Positions 17,656 through 25,675 of a DNA stretch of 33,359 nt are shown here, in pieces. The position numbers and the translations under genes are program-made. Within the stretch, counting starts at the first letter, position 1. Each line of letters opens with the position of its first letter. Below the pieces are notes generated by a model. The model made no database searches and was not told the origin of the DNA. It was given only the letters and a program-made list of their open reading frames with translations. The DNA is from Planctomycetota bacterium (lineage in GTDB: Bacteria > Planctomycetota > SZUA-567 > H5-PLA8): assembly GCA_016200135.1 (NCBI GenBank), contig JACQFI010000117.1:1-33359 (forward strand), given 5' to 3'.

Positions 17656-18978
17656 TCAACGGCCTTGCGCGGCCGAGAGGCGCCATTCTTTTTCGAGCTG
17701 CGCGAGGGGTTTGCCGAAGGCCTGTTCGAGCGCTTTTTTGGTCTCGAGGCCCTGCTTGAAGAGTTCGGGGAGCTTGGCGAAGCCGACTGCGTCCGCTTTG
17801 TAGAGATAGCGCACGATCGACCAGCACTCCTGGTATTCGAGCACCGGCATGCTGATCATCTCGCGCGTGAAGAGCACCTCCCATTCCTGAATCTTGTCGT
17901 CCTTGACGCCCTTCGCCACGGCCTGCGTCCAGTTCACGTCGAAGCTCAGCTTGTTCTGCTCGTAGCGGATCGAGTAGCACCACGGGTTCTCGAAGATGAG
18001 GGACTCGCAGAGGCTCGAGAAGCCTTCGCAGAACCAGATCGGCGCCTTGCTGTCGCAGGCTTCGTGGACCAGCATCTGCGCATAGACGAAGACGGTGATG
18101 TGCCCGAGGCCGGCTGACGTGGCGGCGACGGCGTCGCGGCGGATCACGGTGAGGTTGCGCGAGCCGAACGAGGAGGTCGTGCGCGCCAGGTCCTTCCAGT
18201 TGCCCTCGTTCTCCGGGTGGCTCTTGGAGAAGCGTTCCAGGTAGAGCGCATAGCGCTCGCCGTTCTCGCAGACGACCATGTGCTGCGCGGCAGGGTTGGC
18301 CTTGAGGTACGCGTCGCCCTCGCAGTGCTCGCGCAGCAGGCGGCTGAGTTTCTCGAAATACTTCGCGCAGTCGCGGGCCTCGACCGGCGTGGTCTGGAAG
18401 TGCCCGGTCGCGTTGCGCGTCTCGAAGTCGATGAATGCGAGGCCCATGGCCTTCTCATGCGCGGCGTAGACTTCCGTGCGCTTGGCCAGCCGGTCCTTCT
18501 GGTTCTCGAAACGCTGCTTCATCTCCAGGCCGAGCTTGCAGTCGGGGCAGGGCGTCCAGCCGAAGTATAGTTCGGGATCGGGCGCGGGGTCGCTTTCGAA
18601 GAGCATATAGGCCTGGTCGGCCTTCGTGGTGGTTTTGAAGCCTCTGTTCTTGCAAGTGGGACAGACGGCTTCGGCCTTTACCGACTTTGCCGGAGGCGGC
18701 GGCGGGGGTTCGGCGGGTTTCCTGGTCTCGTCCTTCCGGCCGATGATGATCTCCTGGCCGCCGAGCGGATCGTTCTCGACGAGCGTCGGGTCGTCTTCTT
18801 CCTTGGCGCTGGTCTCGCTGGACTTGGGATGTTCGCTGAGCTTGCTGGCTAGGCTGGGATCGACCGGCTTGGGCGGAGCGGGGTTCTGGGTGGGAGTAGA
18901 TTCGCTCCCGATAGCCGACACGGCCAGCAGGAGGGCGAAGCCTACGCCCGCGCGTCTTGAAAGGCGTGCCAACCACAT
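17656..18978 (-). CDS. Secreted zincin-like protein with degenerate HExxH and a CxxC zinc-ribbon-like pair
   Basis: A 440-residue exported protein (signal MWLARLSRRAGVGFALLLAVSAIG); a GTG at 19011 would add 11 residues. A Pro/Glu-rich low-complexity linker covers about 25-100. Then come two CxxC pairs, CPTCKNRG and CPDCKLG, like half a DnaJ zinc site. The C-terminal half resembles secreted peptidase-MA-like (DUF1570-type) proteins: VHEACD at 304-309, followed by APIWFCEGFSSLCE with Glu318. In active gluzincins this would read HExxH plus a downstream Glu; here the second His is Asp309. It may bind metal differently or be inactive. No operon partner: it converges on the redoxin gene and diverges from the HD-GYP gene. 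Family assignment is by motif only. Confidence 0.8.
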   Translation of the reverse strand: MWLARLSRRAGVGFALLLAVSAIGSESTPTQNPAPPKPVDPSLASKLSEHPKSSETSAKEEDDPTLVENDPLGGQEIIIGRKDETRKPAEPPPPPPAKSVKAEAVCPTCKNRGFKTTTKADQAYMLFESDPAPDPELYFGWTPCPDCKLGLEMKQRFENQKDRLAKRTEVYAAHEKAMGLAFIDFETRNATGHFQTTPVEARDCAKYFEKLSRLLREHCEGDAYLKANPAAQHMVVCENGERYALYLERFSKSHPENEGNWKDLARTTSSFGSRNLTVIRRDAVAATSAGLGHITVFVYAQMLVHEACDSKAPIWFCEGFSSLCESLIFENPWCYSIRYEQNKLSFDVNWTQAVAKGVKDDKIQEWEVLFTREMISMPVLEYQECWSIVRYLYKADAVGFAKLPELFKQGLETKKALEQAFGKPLAQLEKEWRLSAAQGR

Positions 18979-19142
18979 AGCTGTCTTCGGGTTGCCCTTT
19001 CCACCCCACACCTACGGAATCCGCATGCGGGATACTGACGCGCCTAGCGTAAGGGTCTCAGGCGAAACCTGGTAGCGATATTTTTGCACCTTGCGCCGTA
19101 AAGCCCTCGCTATAACCGTCCAAGGGTTGTTCTCGCCGGGAC

Positions 19143-19170
19143 TTGACGGGCTTGGCGGGTACCCTAAATA
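19143..19170 (+). promoter_or_regulatory. Candidate sigma70-type promoter for the HD-GYP-PilZ gene
   Basis: TTGACG (19143-19148) and TAAATA (19165-19170) are 16 bp apart, with the start codon 36 bp downstream. This is a good match to TTGACA-N17-TATAAT and lies in the divergent gap upstream of the gene. By eye only. Confidence 0.45.
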
Positions 19171-19206
19171 CATCTCTATTCAAGACCTTGCGCGGAGAGT
19201 ATCTGA

Positions 19207-20622
19207 ATGGCGGAAAAGAATACGGCGCCCAAGTCCGACCCGGGGGCGCCAGCGGGCATCACGCATAGCGAAGCGCACGAGGCCTGCAAGGCCCTCCATG
19301 CGGCCACTACTGTTCAGGCGCTCAGCGACGCCATCGAGAAACAGGCCTGCGAACTGCTCGACTGCCAGCGCGCCACGTTCTACCGCGTCGAGAAGCACAA
19401 CAAGGTCGTCAATCTGGTCGCGTATCGGAACAAGGGCCGCAACAGGGTCAGCATCCCGCTGGGCGAAGGCATCGCGGGGAACGTAGGGAAGGACAACGGG
19501 TACTACATCTGCAACAAGCCGGCCGGCGACGACCTGTTCGTCGCGGCGATCGACGGCATCCCGGGCGTCGACACCCGTAACCTGATCTCGACGGCCATGG
19601 AAGCCGACGAGGAAGTCGTGGGCGTGCTGCAGGCCATGAACAAGGAAGGGCGGGGGTTCGAAGAGAGCGACGCCTTCTGGCTGCAGTTGCTGGCGGAGCA
19701 CGGCGCGCTGGCGTACCTGCGCGTCAAGCGTTCCGAGGATGGCTGGACGCTGGCGCGGAACCTGGCCGAAGCCGTCGCGACGGCCGTGGACAACAAGCAC
19801 GTCAGCACCGTCGGGCATAGCGACCGCACGCGGCAGATCGCGCTGGCCGTGGGCCGCGAGATGAACCTCGACAAGAACCAGTTGCTGGAGCTGGAATTCG
19901 CTGCGCTGCTGCACGACGCGGGCCGGCTCGCGCTCTCGCCCGAGGCCTTCGAATGGGCGGGCGGGCCCGGCGCGTCGAGCCAGTATTCCGCGCCGACCGA
20001 GCGCCTGCATCTGGTGCTCACGGACGCGCTCCTGCGCGGGCTCAAGCTGCCCGAGTACCTCGCGCGCATGCCCGAGATCGCGCTCGCGCATCACGAGATG
20101 TTGGACGGTTCGGGCTACCCGCGCGGAAAAAAGGGCGCCGAGCTCCCGCTCTCCGCGCGCATCTTGGCCATCGCAAATTACTTTGACCTGCTCACGACCG
20201 GCCGCGCACCCGAATGCAACGGCAAGCGCATGGAAGACGAGGACGCGGCCAAGGTCTTGCAGCAGCGCGCGGGCAAGCAGTTCGACGCCGCGATCGTCGA
20301 CCGCATGCTCAAGGGCAAGCTCTACCAGATCGAGAAACGGCGCTTCCCGCGCTACGACTACGATACGCCCGTGGAGGTCGCCGTGCTGGGCGAGGCGCCG
20401 GGCGCGAAGGCGCAGACGCTCCAGACCAAGGCGCTGGACCTCTCCGAGGGCGGCATCCTCTTCCACAGTCCGGACAAGCTACCCGACCACGCCCTGCTCA
20501 AGCTGAAGATCCACCTGCCGACCGAGAAACTCGAAGCCCTGGCCCGCGTGGCGCGGCACCTGAAAGACGACAGCGGCAAGGGCTTTAAGGTCGGTGCGTA
20601 CTTCATGTGGTACGGAACGTAA
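19207..20622 (+). CDS. GAF - HD-GYP - PilZ fusion protein, probable c-di-GMP phosphodiesterase
   Basis: A 471-residue soluble protein with three parts. A GAF-like sensor lies at about 20-170 (ELLDCQRATFYRVEKH, IPLGEGIAGNVG, GVLQAMNK). The HD-GYP-type phosphodiesterase lies at about 185-345, with His236-Asp237 in LLHDAGR, HHEMLDGSGYP at 295-305 and LPLSARILAIANYFDLLTTGR. HD-GYP enzymes hydrolyse c-di-GMP to pGpG or GMP. A PilZ c-di-GMP receptor lies at about 375-470, with R378xxxR382 and the DLSEGG motif at 411-416. Enzyme and product sensor are thus on one chain, so PilZ may gate the HD-GYP by substrate level (inference). The domain between HD and HHE is shorter in recognisable motifs than usual. 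GGAG is nine bases upstream. The FHA-kinase gene starts 104 bp downstream on the same strand. Confidence 0.93.
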   Translation: MAEKNTAPKSDPGAPAGITHSEAHEACKALHAATTVQALSDAIEKQACELLDCQRATFYRVEKHNKVVNLVAYRNKGRNRVSIPLGEGIAGNVGKDNGYYICNKPAGDDLFVAAIDGIPGVDTRNLISTAMEADEEVVGVLQAMNKEGRGFEESDAFWLQLLAEHGALAYLRVKRSEDGWTLARNLAEAVATAVDNKHVSTVGHSDRTRQIALAVGREMNLDKNQLLELEFAALLHDAGRLALSPEAFEWAGGPGASSQYSAPTERLHLVLTDALLRGLKLPEYLARMPEIALAHHEMLDGSGYPRGKKGAELPLSARILAIANYFDLLTTGRAPECNGKRMEDEDAAKVLQQRAGKQFDAAIVDRMLKGKLYQIEKRRFPRYDYDTPVEVAVLGEAPGAKAQTLQTKALDLSEGGILFHSPDKLPDHALLKLKIHLPTEKLEALARVARHLKDDSGKGFKVGAYFMWYGT

Positions 20623-20626
20623 CGGA

Positions 20627-20721
20627 GGATTTTGGATTTCCGATTTTGGATTTTGGATTGGCACAGCCGTGCGCTCTAGCAGGCGCGACGCGGTGTAAAT
20701 CCAGAATCCCCAATCCAAAAT
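20627..20721. repeat. GGATTTTGG repeat array with inverted arm abutting a start codon
   Basis: Directly after the HD-GYP stop lie tandem ATTTTGGATTTCCGATTTTGG-type units (20627-20661). The right part, 20698-20721, is a degenerate inverted copy. The best pairing is 20650-20661 with 20710-20721, 12 bp perfect, with 48 bases between. The right arm ends 5 bp before the ATG of the FHA-kinase, where no ribosome site is seen. Confidence 0.7.
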
Positions 20722-20726
20722 GGATT

Positions 20727-23700
20727 ATGGCCAAGCTGACCCTGCATACCGCCGATGCGTCCAAGGACTTCGTCCTGAACGGCGATGCCACCATCGGGCG
20801 TCAGTCCAACAATACGATCCAGATTAACGAGCCCAAGGCCTCGCGCACTCACGCGCGCGTCAGTAACAGCAACGGCGAGTATTTTCTGGAAGACCTGGAG
20901 AGCTCGAACGGGACCAAGGTCAACGGGCGCAAGGTCGCCAAGGTCGCACTCAGCCACGGCGACACCATCCAGATCGGCACCACGCGGCTGGTCTTCGACG
21001 ATCCGGGCGGCAAAAAGACCGCATCCGACGATAAACTTTCGGCGAAGACCGCTTCCATCAGCGCGCGGACGATGCGCGCGCAGCTCCAGAAGGAAGACAC
21101 CAACGACCCGCTCTGCGGCAAGGACCTCGGCGGCTACAAGATCATCTCGCGCCTCGGCCAAGGCGGCATGGGCACGGTCTACCGCGCGAAGCAGCTCTCG
21201 ATGGACCGGGAGGTCGCGCTGAAAGTGATGAAGAAGGACCTCTCGCAGAACCGCGATTTCGTGAAGGGCTTCCTGAAAGAAGCGCGCATGGCGGGGCAAC
21301 TCACCCATCCGGCGGTCGTGCAGGTGCACGACGTCGGCGAGGCTTCCGGCACGCTGTACTTCTCGATGGAGATCGTCGAGGGCGAGTCGGTCTACGCGAT
21401 GCTCAAGCGCGACGGCAAGGTGCCGGTCGCCAAGTCGCTGGACATCGCGGTCTCGGTCTGCGAGGCGCTCGCGCATGCGCAGAAGCTGCGCATCGTTCAC
21501 CAGGACATCAAGCCGCACAACATCATGGTGGACAAGCGCGGGACGGTGAAGGTCGCCGACCTGGGGCTCGCGACGATTGCCGGGCGCGACAAGGACGCCG
21601 AGAAGCGCGGCAACGTGCTGATGGGCACGCCGCACTATATGGCCCCCGAGCAGAGCCAGAAGCGCTCCATCGACACGCGCACCGACATCTATGCGCTCGG
21701 CGCGACGCTCTTCCACATGCTCACCGGCCGCGTGCCTTTCGACGGCCCGACCAGCCTGGTCGTGATCACCAAACACATCACGCAGGAACGCCCCGATCCG
21801 CGGCAGTACGACGTCACCATCCCGGCCGCGCTCGCGGATACCGTGATGGAGATGATGGCGGCGGACATCGAGAAGCGCCCGGGCGATCCGAAGGAGCTTT
21901 CAGAGCGCCTCAAGAAGATCAAGGACGACTACCTGAAGTCCGTCGAGGAGGGCGCGCGCAAGAAGGCCAAGGGCCTGGGCGTAATCAAGAGGCGCGCCAC
22001 GCTGCACGAGATGGTCTCCGTGAAGCCGGGCATCGCGGTCTCGGAGATTGCGGCAGCCGAAGAACGCGCGGTGGCGGCCGAACGGAAGCGCGAAGAGGCC
22101 GCGCGTCCGAGCAATACCGAGTACGTGAAGCTCGGCATCGGCGCGGCGCTGGTGCTGATCGGGCTGATCCTGGTGATCTTCCTCTTCGGCTCGGTCCGGT
22201 CGGCGTTGATGGGCAACGGCTCCGAGACCAAGCGCCCGCCGGTCGTGGCAAAGACCGAGAAGGCCGTTGTTGAAGACCCGTCGAAGCAGGCGAAGACTGT
22301 GGCGCAGAAGACGCCGGGCGGCGAAGGCGAGAGGAAGACCTTCGAAGGCCCCATTAACGACACGGACGGCCAGGCCCTCGCCGATCTGCACAAGGCCATG
22401 GAGGCCCGCGACCGCGCGCTGCAAAGCGGAAACTTCTCCGGCGCGCGCCAGGCGTTGCAGCGTTTTCGCGAGGCGCATCGCGTAGGCGCCGCGTCCGACG
22501 CCGCCGCGCAGGAACTCCGCGACACCGAGAAGATCATCTCCGACGCGCTCGACCGCATGTACCAGGACGCCGAGAAGTCCGCCAACGCGAAGGACTACCG
22601 CGGGGCGGCGGCGCGCTGCACGCGGCTGATCTCCGCCGATGGCCAGGGCGCGTTCTCTAAGAAGGCCAGCGCGCTCATGCAGCGCGTCGACCAGGAAGGC
22701 GAGACGCCCTTCAATAAGGCCATGGGCGCGGCGGACAAGGCGCTGGGCATTGGCAAACTCGACGAGGCCATGAAAGCGCTCGTGGCGGGTCTCGACGCGC
22801 TGGCTGGAACGAAGTGGGCGGAGCCGCTCGGCGCGCGCCAGTTGCAGCTCGTCTACGCCAACAAGCTCTTGAAAGGCATGGAACGCGCCCGGCTTGCCCG
22901 CGCCGAGAAAAACATGCCCACCGACGTGAAAGTGACCGACAGCAACGACAAGAAGGTCGCGGGCATCCTGCGCGAGATCAATGGGCTGATGCTCGACGCG
23001 GAGATCGGCGGCGCGGGCTTTAAATACCCATTGGCCAAAATGGCTCCGGACGAGATCTACCAGCTCGTCGAGGCACTCGGCCAGGGCGGCGACCACTTGG
23101 GCATCGCCAATCTGCTTCTGCTGCTGAAATACGATAAGCAGGCGAAAGTCGAAGTCGACCGCGCGCTCAAGGTCGCGGACCAGTCCACCGAGGCCGCGCG
23201 GCTGGCCGCCAAGCTCTCCGGAGTCTCCAACCTGCACGTCTACGACTTCAGCAAGTGGCAGCAGCAGAGCGATTGGGACGCGCCGTCGGGCGCGTGGTCC
23301 ACCAAGGACGACCGCTACGTGCTGGAGAGCCCCGAGGGCGGCGATACGGCGCTCAAGACCGACGCCATCGGGGGGCCGTTTGCCTCGAAGAACGCGAAGG
23401 TCGGCTTCGAGTTCCAGGTCGAGCCCGGCAAGGCGGGCGAGGGCTGGTATATGGCGATGGAATTCGGCAACGACCAGCACAACGTCACGGCGCTCTTCAG
23501 CGCCGAAGGGTACCGCTTGCAGTTCAGTTCGGCCGACACGCCGCAGGTGAAGGGCGCGTGGAAGCCCGCCGCCGGATCGGCCACGCCGGTGGACCTGGAG
23601 TTCAAGGACAACACCGTGACGATCTACATCGACGGCAAGAAGGGCGAGACGCTCACCGCCAACGGCATCGCCGACGTGAAGGGCACCGTCACCTTCCACA

Positions 23701-23753
23701 TCCGCGAGACCACCTGCGCGCTCGACAACATCACGCTGCGCAACGTCGAATAG
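20727..23753 (+). CDS. FHA - Ser/Thr protein kinase - TM - concanavalin-like domain protein
   Basis: A 1008-residue membrane kinase. FHA (phosphothreonine-binding) is at about 1-95: TIGRQSNNTIQI, ASRTHARVS, LESSNGTKVNG. A PknB-type kinase follows at about 136-400: GQGGMGTVY, catalytic Lys166, HQDIKPHN in place of HRD, DLG (Asp278) in place of DFG, TPHYMAPEQ, DIYALGATLFHMLTGRVPF. A TM helix at about 467-490 places the rest outside the cytoplasm: a helical repeat region to about 820, then a C-terminal concanavalin/DUF1080-like sandwich (VYDFSKW, DRYVLES, WYMAMEFGN, VTIYIDGKKGETL, CALDNITLRNVE). HQD marks a non-RD kinase, so activation-loop control may be weak. The ATG at 20727 starts the FHA fold; an upstream GTG/ATG frame would translate the repeat. 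The last 179 bp recur at 28399-28577. Confidence 0.94.
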   Translation: MAKLTLHTADASKDFVLNGDATIGRQSNNTIQINEPKASRTHARVSNSNGEYFLEDLESSNGTKVNGRKVAKVALSHGDTIQIGTTRLVFDDPGGKKTASDDKLSAKTASISARTMRAQLQKEDTNDPLCGKDLGGYKIISRLGQGGMGTVYRAKQLSMDREVALKVMKKDLSQNRDFVKGFLKEARMAGQLTHPAVVQVHDVGEASGTLYFSMEIVEGESVYAMLKRDGKVPVAKSLDIAVSVCEALAHAQKLRIVHQDIKPHNIMVDKRGTVKVADLGLATIAGRDKDAEKRGNVLMGTPHYMAPEQSQKRSIDTRTDIYALGATLFHMLTGRVPFDGPTSLVVITKHITQERPDPRQYDVTIPAALADTVMEMMAADIEKRPGDPKELSERLKKIKDDYLKSVEEGARKKAKGLGVIKRRATLHEMVSVKPGIAVSEIAAAEERAVAAERKREEAARPSNTEYVKLGIGAALVLIGLILVIFLFGSVRSALMGNGSETKRPPVVAKTEKAVVEDPSKQAKTVAQKTPGGEGERKTFEGPINDTDGQALADLHKAMEARDRALQSGNFSGARQALQRFREAHRVGAASDAAAQELRDTEKIISDALDRMYQDAEKSANAKDYRGAAARCTRLISADGQGAFSKKASALMQRVDQEGETPFNKAMGAADKALGIGKLDEAMKALVAGLDALAGTKWAEPLGARQLQLVYANKLLKGMERARLARAEKNMPTDVKVTDSNDKKVAGILREINGLMLDAEIGGAGFKYPLAKMAPDEIYQLVEALGQGGDHLGIANLLLLLKYDKQAKVEVDRALKVADQSTEAARLAAKLSGVSNLHVYDFSKWQQQSDWDAPSGAWSTKDDRYVLESPEGGDTALKTDAIGGPFASKNAKVGFEFQVEPGKAGEGWYMAMEFGNDQHNVTALFSAEGYRLQFSSADTPQVKGAWKPAAGSATPVDLEFKDNTVTIYIDGKKGETLTANGIADVKGTVTFHIRETTCALDNITLRNVE
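23575..23753 (+). repeat. Left copy of a 179-bp direct repeat (3' end of the FHA-kinase)
   Basis: This stretch codes for the last 58 residues of the kinase and its stop. It aligns without gaps to 28399-28577 with 11 mismatches (168/179). Five mismatches fall in the first 32 bases and three in the last five. The core in between has three differences in about 140 bases. The distance between the copies is 4824 bp. Confidence 0.95.
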
Positions 23754-23791
23754 CCTGCGCATTTCAGAGCGCACCCCGGAGAGTTCGGCGG

Positions 23792-24685
23792 ATGCTCCGT
23801 GCCTTGCAGATCAAACTCTCCTCGTGGTGCGGAGTCGGCCTGTTCCCAAAGGGAGCAGCGCTTGGCCCGCGCAAGATTCCCGACTTCGAATTTGTTTGGA
23901 TGATCGAAGGCAGTGCGCGTTACCGCGAAGGGGACCGGGAATTCGAGGTTCCGGAGGGTTCCATCGTCCTTTGCAAGCCGCGTATTCCGGAACTCTTCCA
24001 GTGGGACCGGCAGCGCCGTTCGCGGCACGGGTATTTTCATTTCGAGATCGTGCGCGCGCCGCAGGAATGGCCTCCGGTCGGTTCATGGCCGGTCGTGCGG
24101 ACGCCGGCCGATGGCGACGTGCTGCGCCCGCTATTCCGCCACGTGCTGACCTGGAACCAGAAAGGTTCGGAGGCGATGCGGCATTTCACCGCCGCGTACA
24201 TCCTGGCCGCTTTCATTTCTGGAGAAGTGAACACGGCGGAGTTGCCGGGCGGGATGAGCTGGCCGGAACCGGTGGTGCGCGCCTGGAACCACATCTGCGC
24301 AACGCTGAACGAGAAGCCGGACGCACGCATTACGCTGTCCGCGCTGGCGCGCGCCGCGTGCGTTTCGCAGGAATACCTCTGCAGGCTGTTCGAGACTTTC
24401 GTGCGGCATTCCCCGGTCGAGACGGTGCGCCTGTTCCGCATGGAACGCGCGGCCTGGATCATGATGCGCTCGAACTATTCGATCGGCCAGGTTGCGGACC
24501 TGTTCGGCTACAGCGATCAGTTTCATTTTTCGCGCCGCTTCCGGCAGGCTTACGGCATGCCTCCCAAGGAATTTCTCCGCAAGGTTCGCAACGGTAATTG
24601 TCCGGCCCCTCCGAGCCTGGTGAGCGGAACGCCGCCGGGGTTGCTGGCGGCCGCTACCGGCCGCGGTTCGCGGCGCAAAGCCTAA
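23792..24685 (+). CDS. AraC-family transcriptional regulator
   Basis: A 297-residue regulator. The N-terminal cupin-like ligand domain is at about 10-90 (FEFVWMIEGSARYREGDREFEVPEGSIVLCKP), and the C-terminal double helix-turn-helix at about 175-265: the first helix pair ITLSALARAACVSQEYLCRLF, the second YSIGQVADLFGYSDQFHFSRRFRQAYGMPPKEFL, the classic AraC signature. It probably senses a small organic ligand and activates its neighbours. The ATG at 23792 has GGAGAG about ten bases upstream; it lies only 38 bp after the kinase stop. The dioxygenase gene starts 120 bp downstream on the same strand, with a candidate operator between. In PVC-group genomes AraC regulators of this shape commonly sit beside sugar or PhyH genes. 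Confidence 0.93.
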   Translation: MLRALQIKLSSWCGVGLFPKGAALGPRKIPDFEFVWMIEGSARYREGDREFEVPEGSIVLCKPRIPELFQWDRQRRSRHGYFHFEIVRAPQEWPPVGSWPVVRTPADGDVLRPLFRHVLTWNQKGSEAMRHFTAAYILAAFISGEVNTAELPGGMSWPEPVVRAWNHICATLNEKPDARITLSALARAACVSQEYLCRLFETFVRHSPVETVRLFRMERAAWIMMRSNYSIGQVADLFGYSDQFHFSRRFRQAYGMPPKEFLRKVRNGNCPAPPSLVSGTPPGLLAAATGRGSRRKA

Positions 24686-24697
24686 CCCACGCTTGCC

Positions 24698-24741
24698 GCA
24701 ATAGACGGCAGGTCAATTCCGTCCATATCGCCGTCAATCGC
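24698..24741. promoter_or_regulatory. Candidate operator: inverted GC(A/G)AT(A/T)GACGGC half-sites
   Basis: GCAATAGACGGC (24698-24709) and GCCGTCAATCGC (24730-24741) are inverted copies agreeing at 10 of 12 positions, with centres 32 bp apart (about three helical turns on one face). They lie between the AraC gene and the PhyH gene, where a regulator of the downstream pair would be expected to bind. Assignment to the adjacent AraC protein is inference. Confidence 0.3.
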
Positions 24742-24805
24742 AACCATTCTTTCCTGCCGCGATTCGGGCAGAATCCGGTGTAAGAGATCGCGGAGGCAAA
24801 CGCAT

Positions 24806-25669
24806 ATGGCACACGCAGCACTGAATCTGCAGGCGTATCGGCGAGACGGATTCCTGTCCGTGGAAAACCTGCTTTCGCCCGAGTTGGTCGGGCGGTTGCA
24901 GGCGGACCTGATTCGGATCTGCAGGGGAAAGTATGCCTGCAAAGCCATCGAAGCGCAGCCCGACAGCCTGGCGGATCAAGAGGTGCTTGAGCGCTTCCTG
25001 TGCATTCATCATTGCCAGAAGATCAGCCCGGTCATGCTGGAGATGGTCCGGCATCCGGCGCTTGCCGGCGTCCTGACCGGCCTCATCGGACCCGATGTCA
25101 AATGCATGCAGAGCATGCTTTTCATCAAGCCGCCGGGATTCCCAGGACAGTCTTGGCACCAGGACGAACTGTATATTCCGACGCGCGACCGCAGCCTGAC
25201 GGGCGCCTGGATCGCCCTGGACGATGCCACTGTCGAAAACGGTTGCCTGTGGGTCGTGCCGCGTTCGCACGCAAGCGGCTATCTGTACCGCCAGCGCGAG
25301 CAGCGCGATGCGGATGAGTTCGACTTTTCGAAGGAGAGCTACGGTTTCGACGAAACGCGGGCGTGTCCGGTTGAGGTCAAAGCGGGAACGGTGATCTTCT
25401 TTAACGGGTACCTGCTGCATCGCAGCATGCGCAACCGGAGCGCGCGCTACAGGCGGGTGCTGGTCAATCATTACATGAACGCGCACTCGCTGTTGCCGTG
25501 GTGCCTTAAGCCGGAGGAGTTGTCGCACGGCGTCGGACAGGCCGATTACCGCGACGTCGTCATGGTTGCGGGACACGATCCGTACGCCGATAAGGGGGTC
25601 TGCGACAGCGCGATACCGTACTTGCGCGGCTGCAAGATACTTGAAGCGAAACAGGCCGTCGGGAGGTAG
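24806..25669 (+). CDS. Phytanoyl-CoA dioxygenase (PhyH) family Fe(II)/2-oxoglutarate oxygenase
   Basis: A 287-residue cytosolic oxygenase of the PhyH family, which hydroxylates a small substrate using Fe(II), O2 and 2-oxoglutarate. It opens with YRRDGFLSVENLLSPELVGRL. The iron site is His118 and Asp120 in WHQDELY, with distal His205 in YLLHRSMRNRS; Arg216 or a neighbour would hold 2-oxoglutarate. GAWIALDDATVENGCLWVVPRSH, at about 133-155, is the typical family core. All ligands are present, so it should be active; PhyH proteins in this group have very varied substrates, and this one cannot be told. GGAGG stands ten bases upstream. It is followed at 6 bp by the PQQ-propeller gene and preceded by the AraC regulator, so the two genes are likely co-expressed under it. 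Confidence 0.94.
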   Translation: MAHAALNLQAYRRDGFLSVENLLSPELVGRLQADLIRICRGKYACKAIEAQPDSLADQEVLERFLCIHHCQKISPVMLEMVRHPALAGVLTGLIGPDVKCMQSMLFIKPPGFPGQSWHQDELYIPTRDRSLTGAWIALDDATVENGCLWVVPRSHASGYLYRQREQRDADEFDFSKESYGFDETRACPVEVKAGTVIFFNGYLLHRSMRNRSARYRRVLVNHYMNAHSLLPWCLKPEELSHGVGQADYRDVVMVAGHDPYADKGVCDSAIPYLRGCKILEAKQAVGR

Positions 25670-25675
25670 ACGAAG

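Noticed and set aside
20607..20726. An upstream extension of the FHA-kinase by 40 residues
   Set aside because: It would translate the intergenic repeat and overlap the HD-GYP gene's end; the FHA fold begins at the ATG at 20727.
21900..23774. A 624-codon minus-strand open frame opposite the FHA-kinase
   Set aside because: Antisense to a well-supported gene; no domain or ribosome site; low-complexity Arg/Leu/Val-rich sequence.
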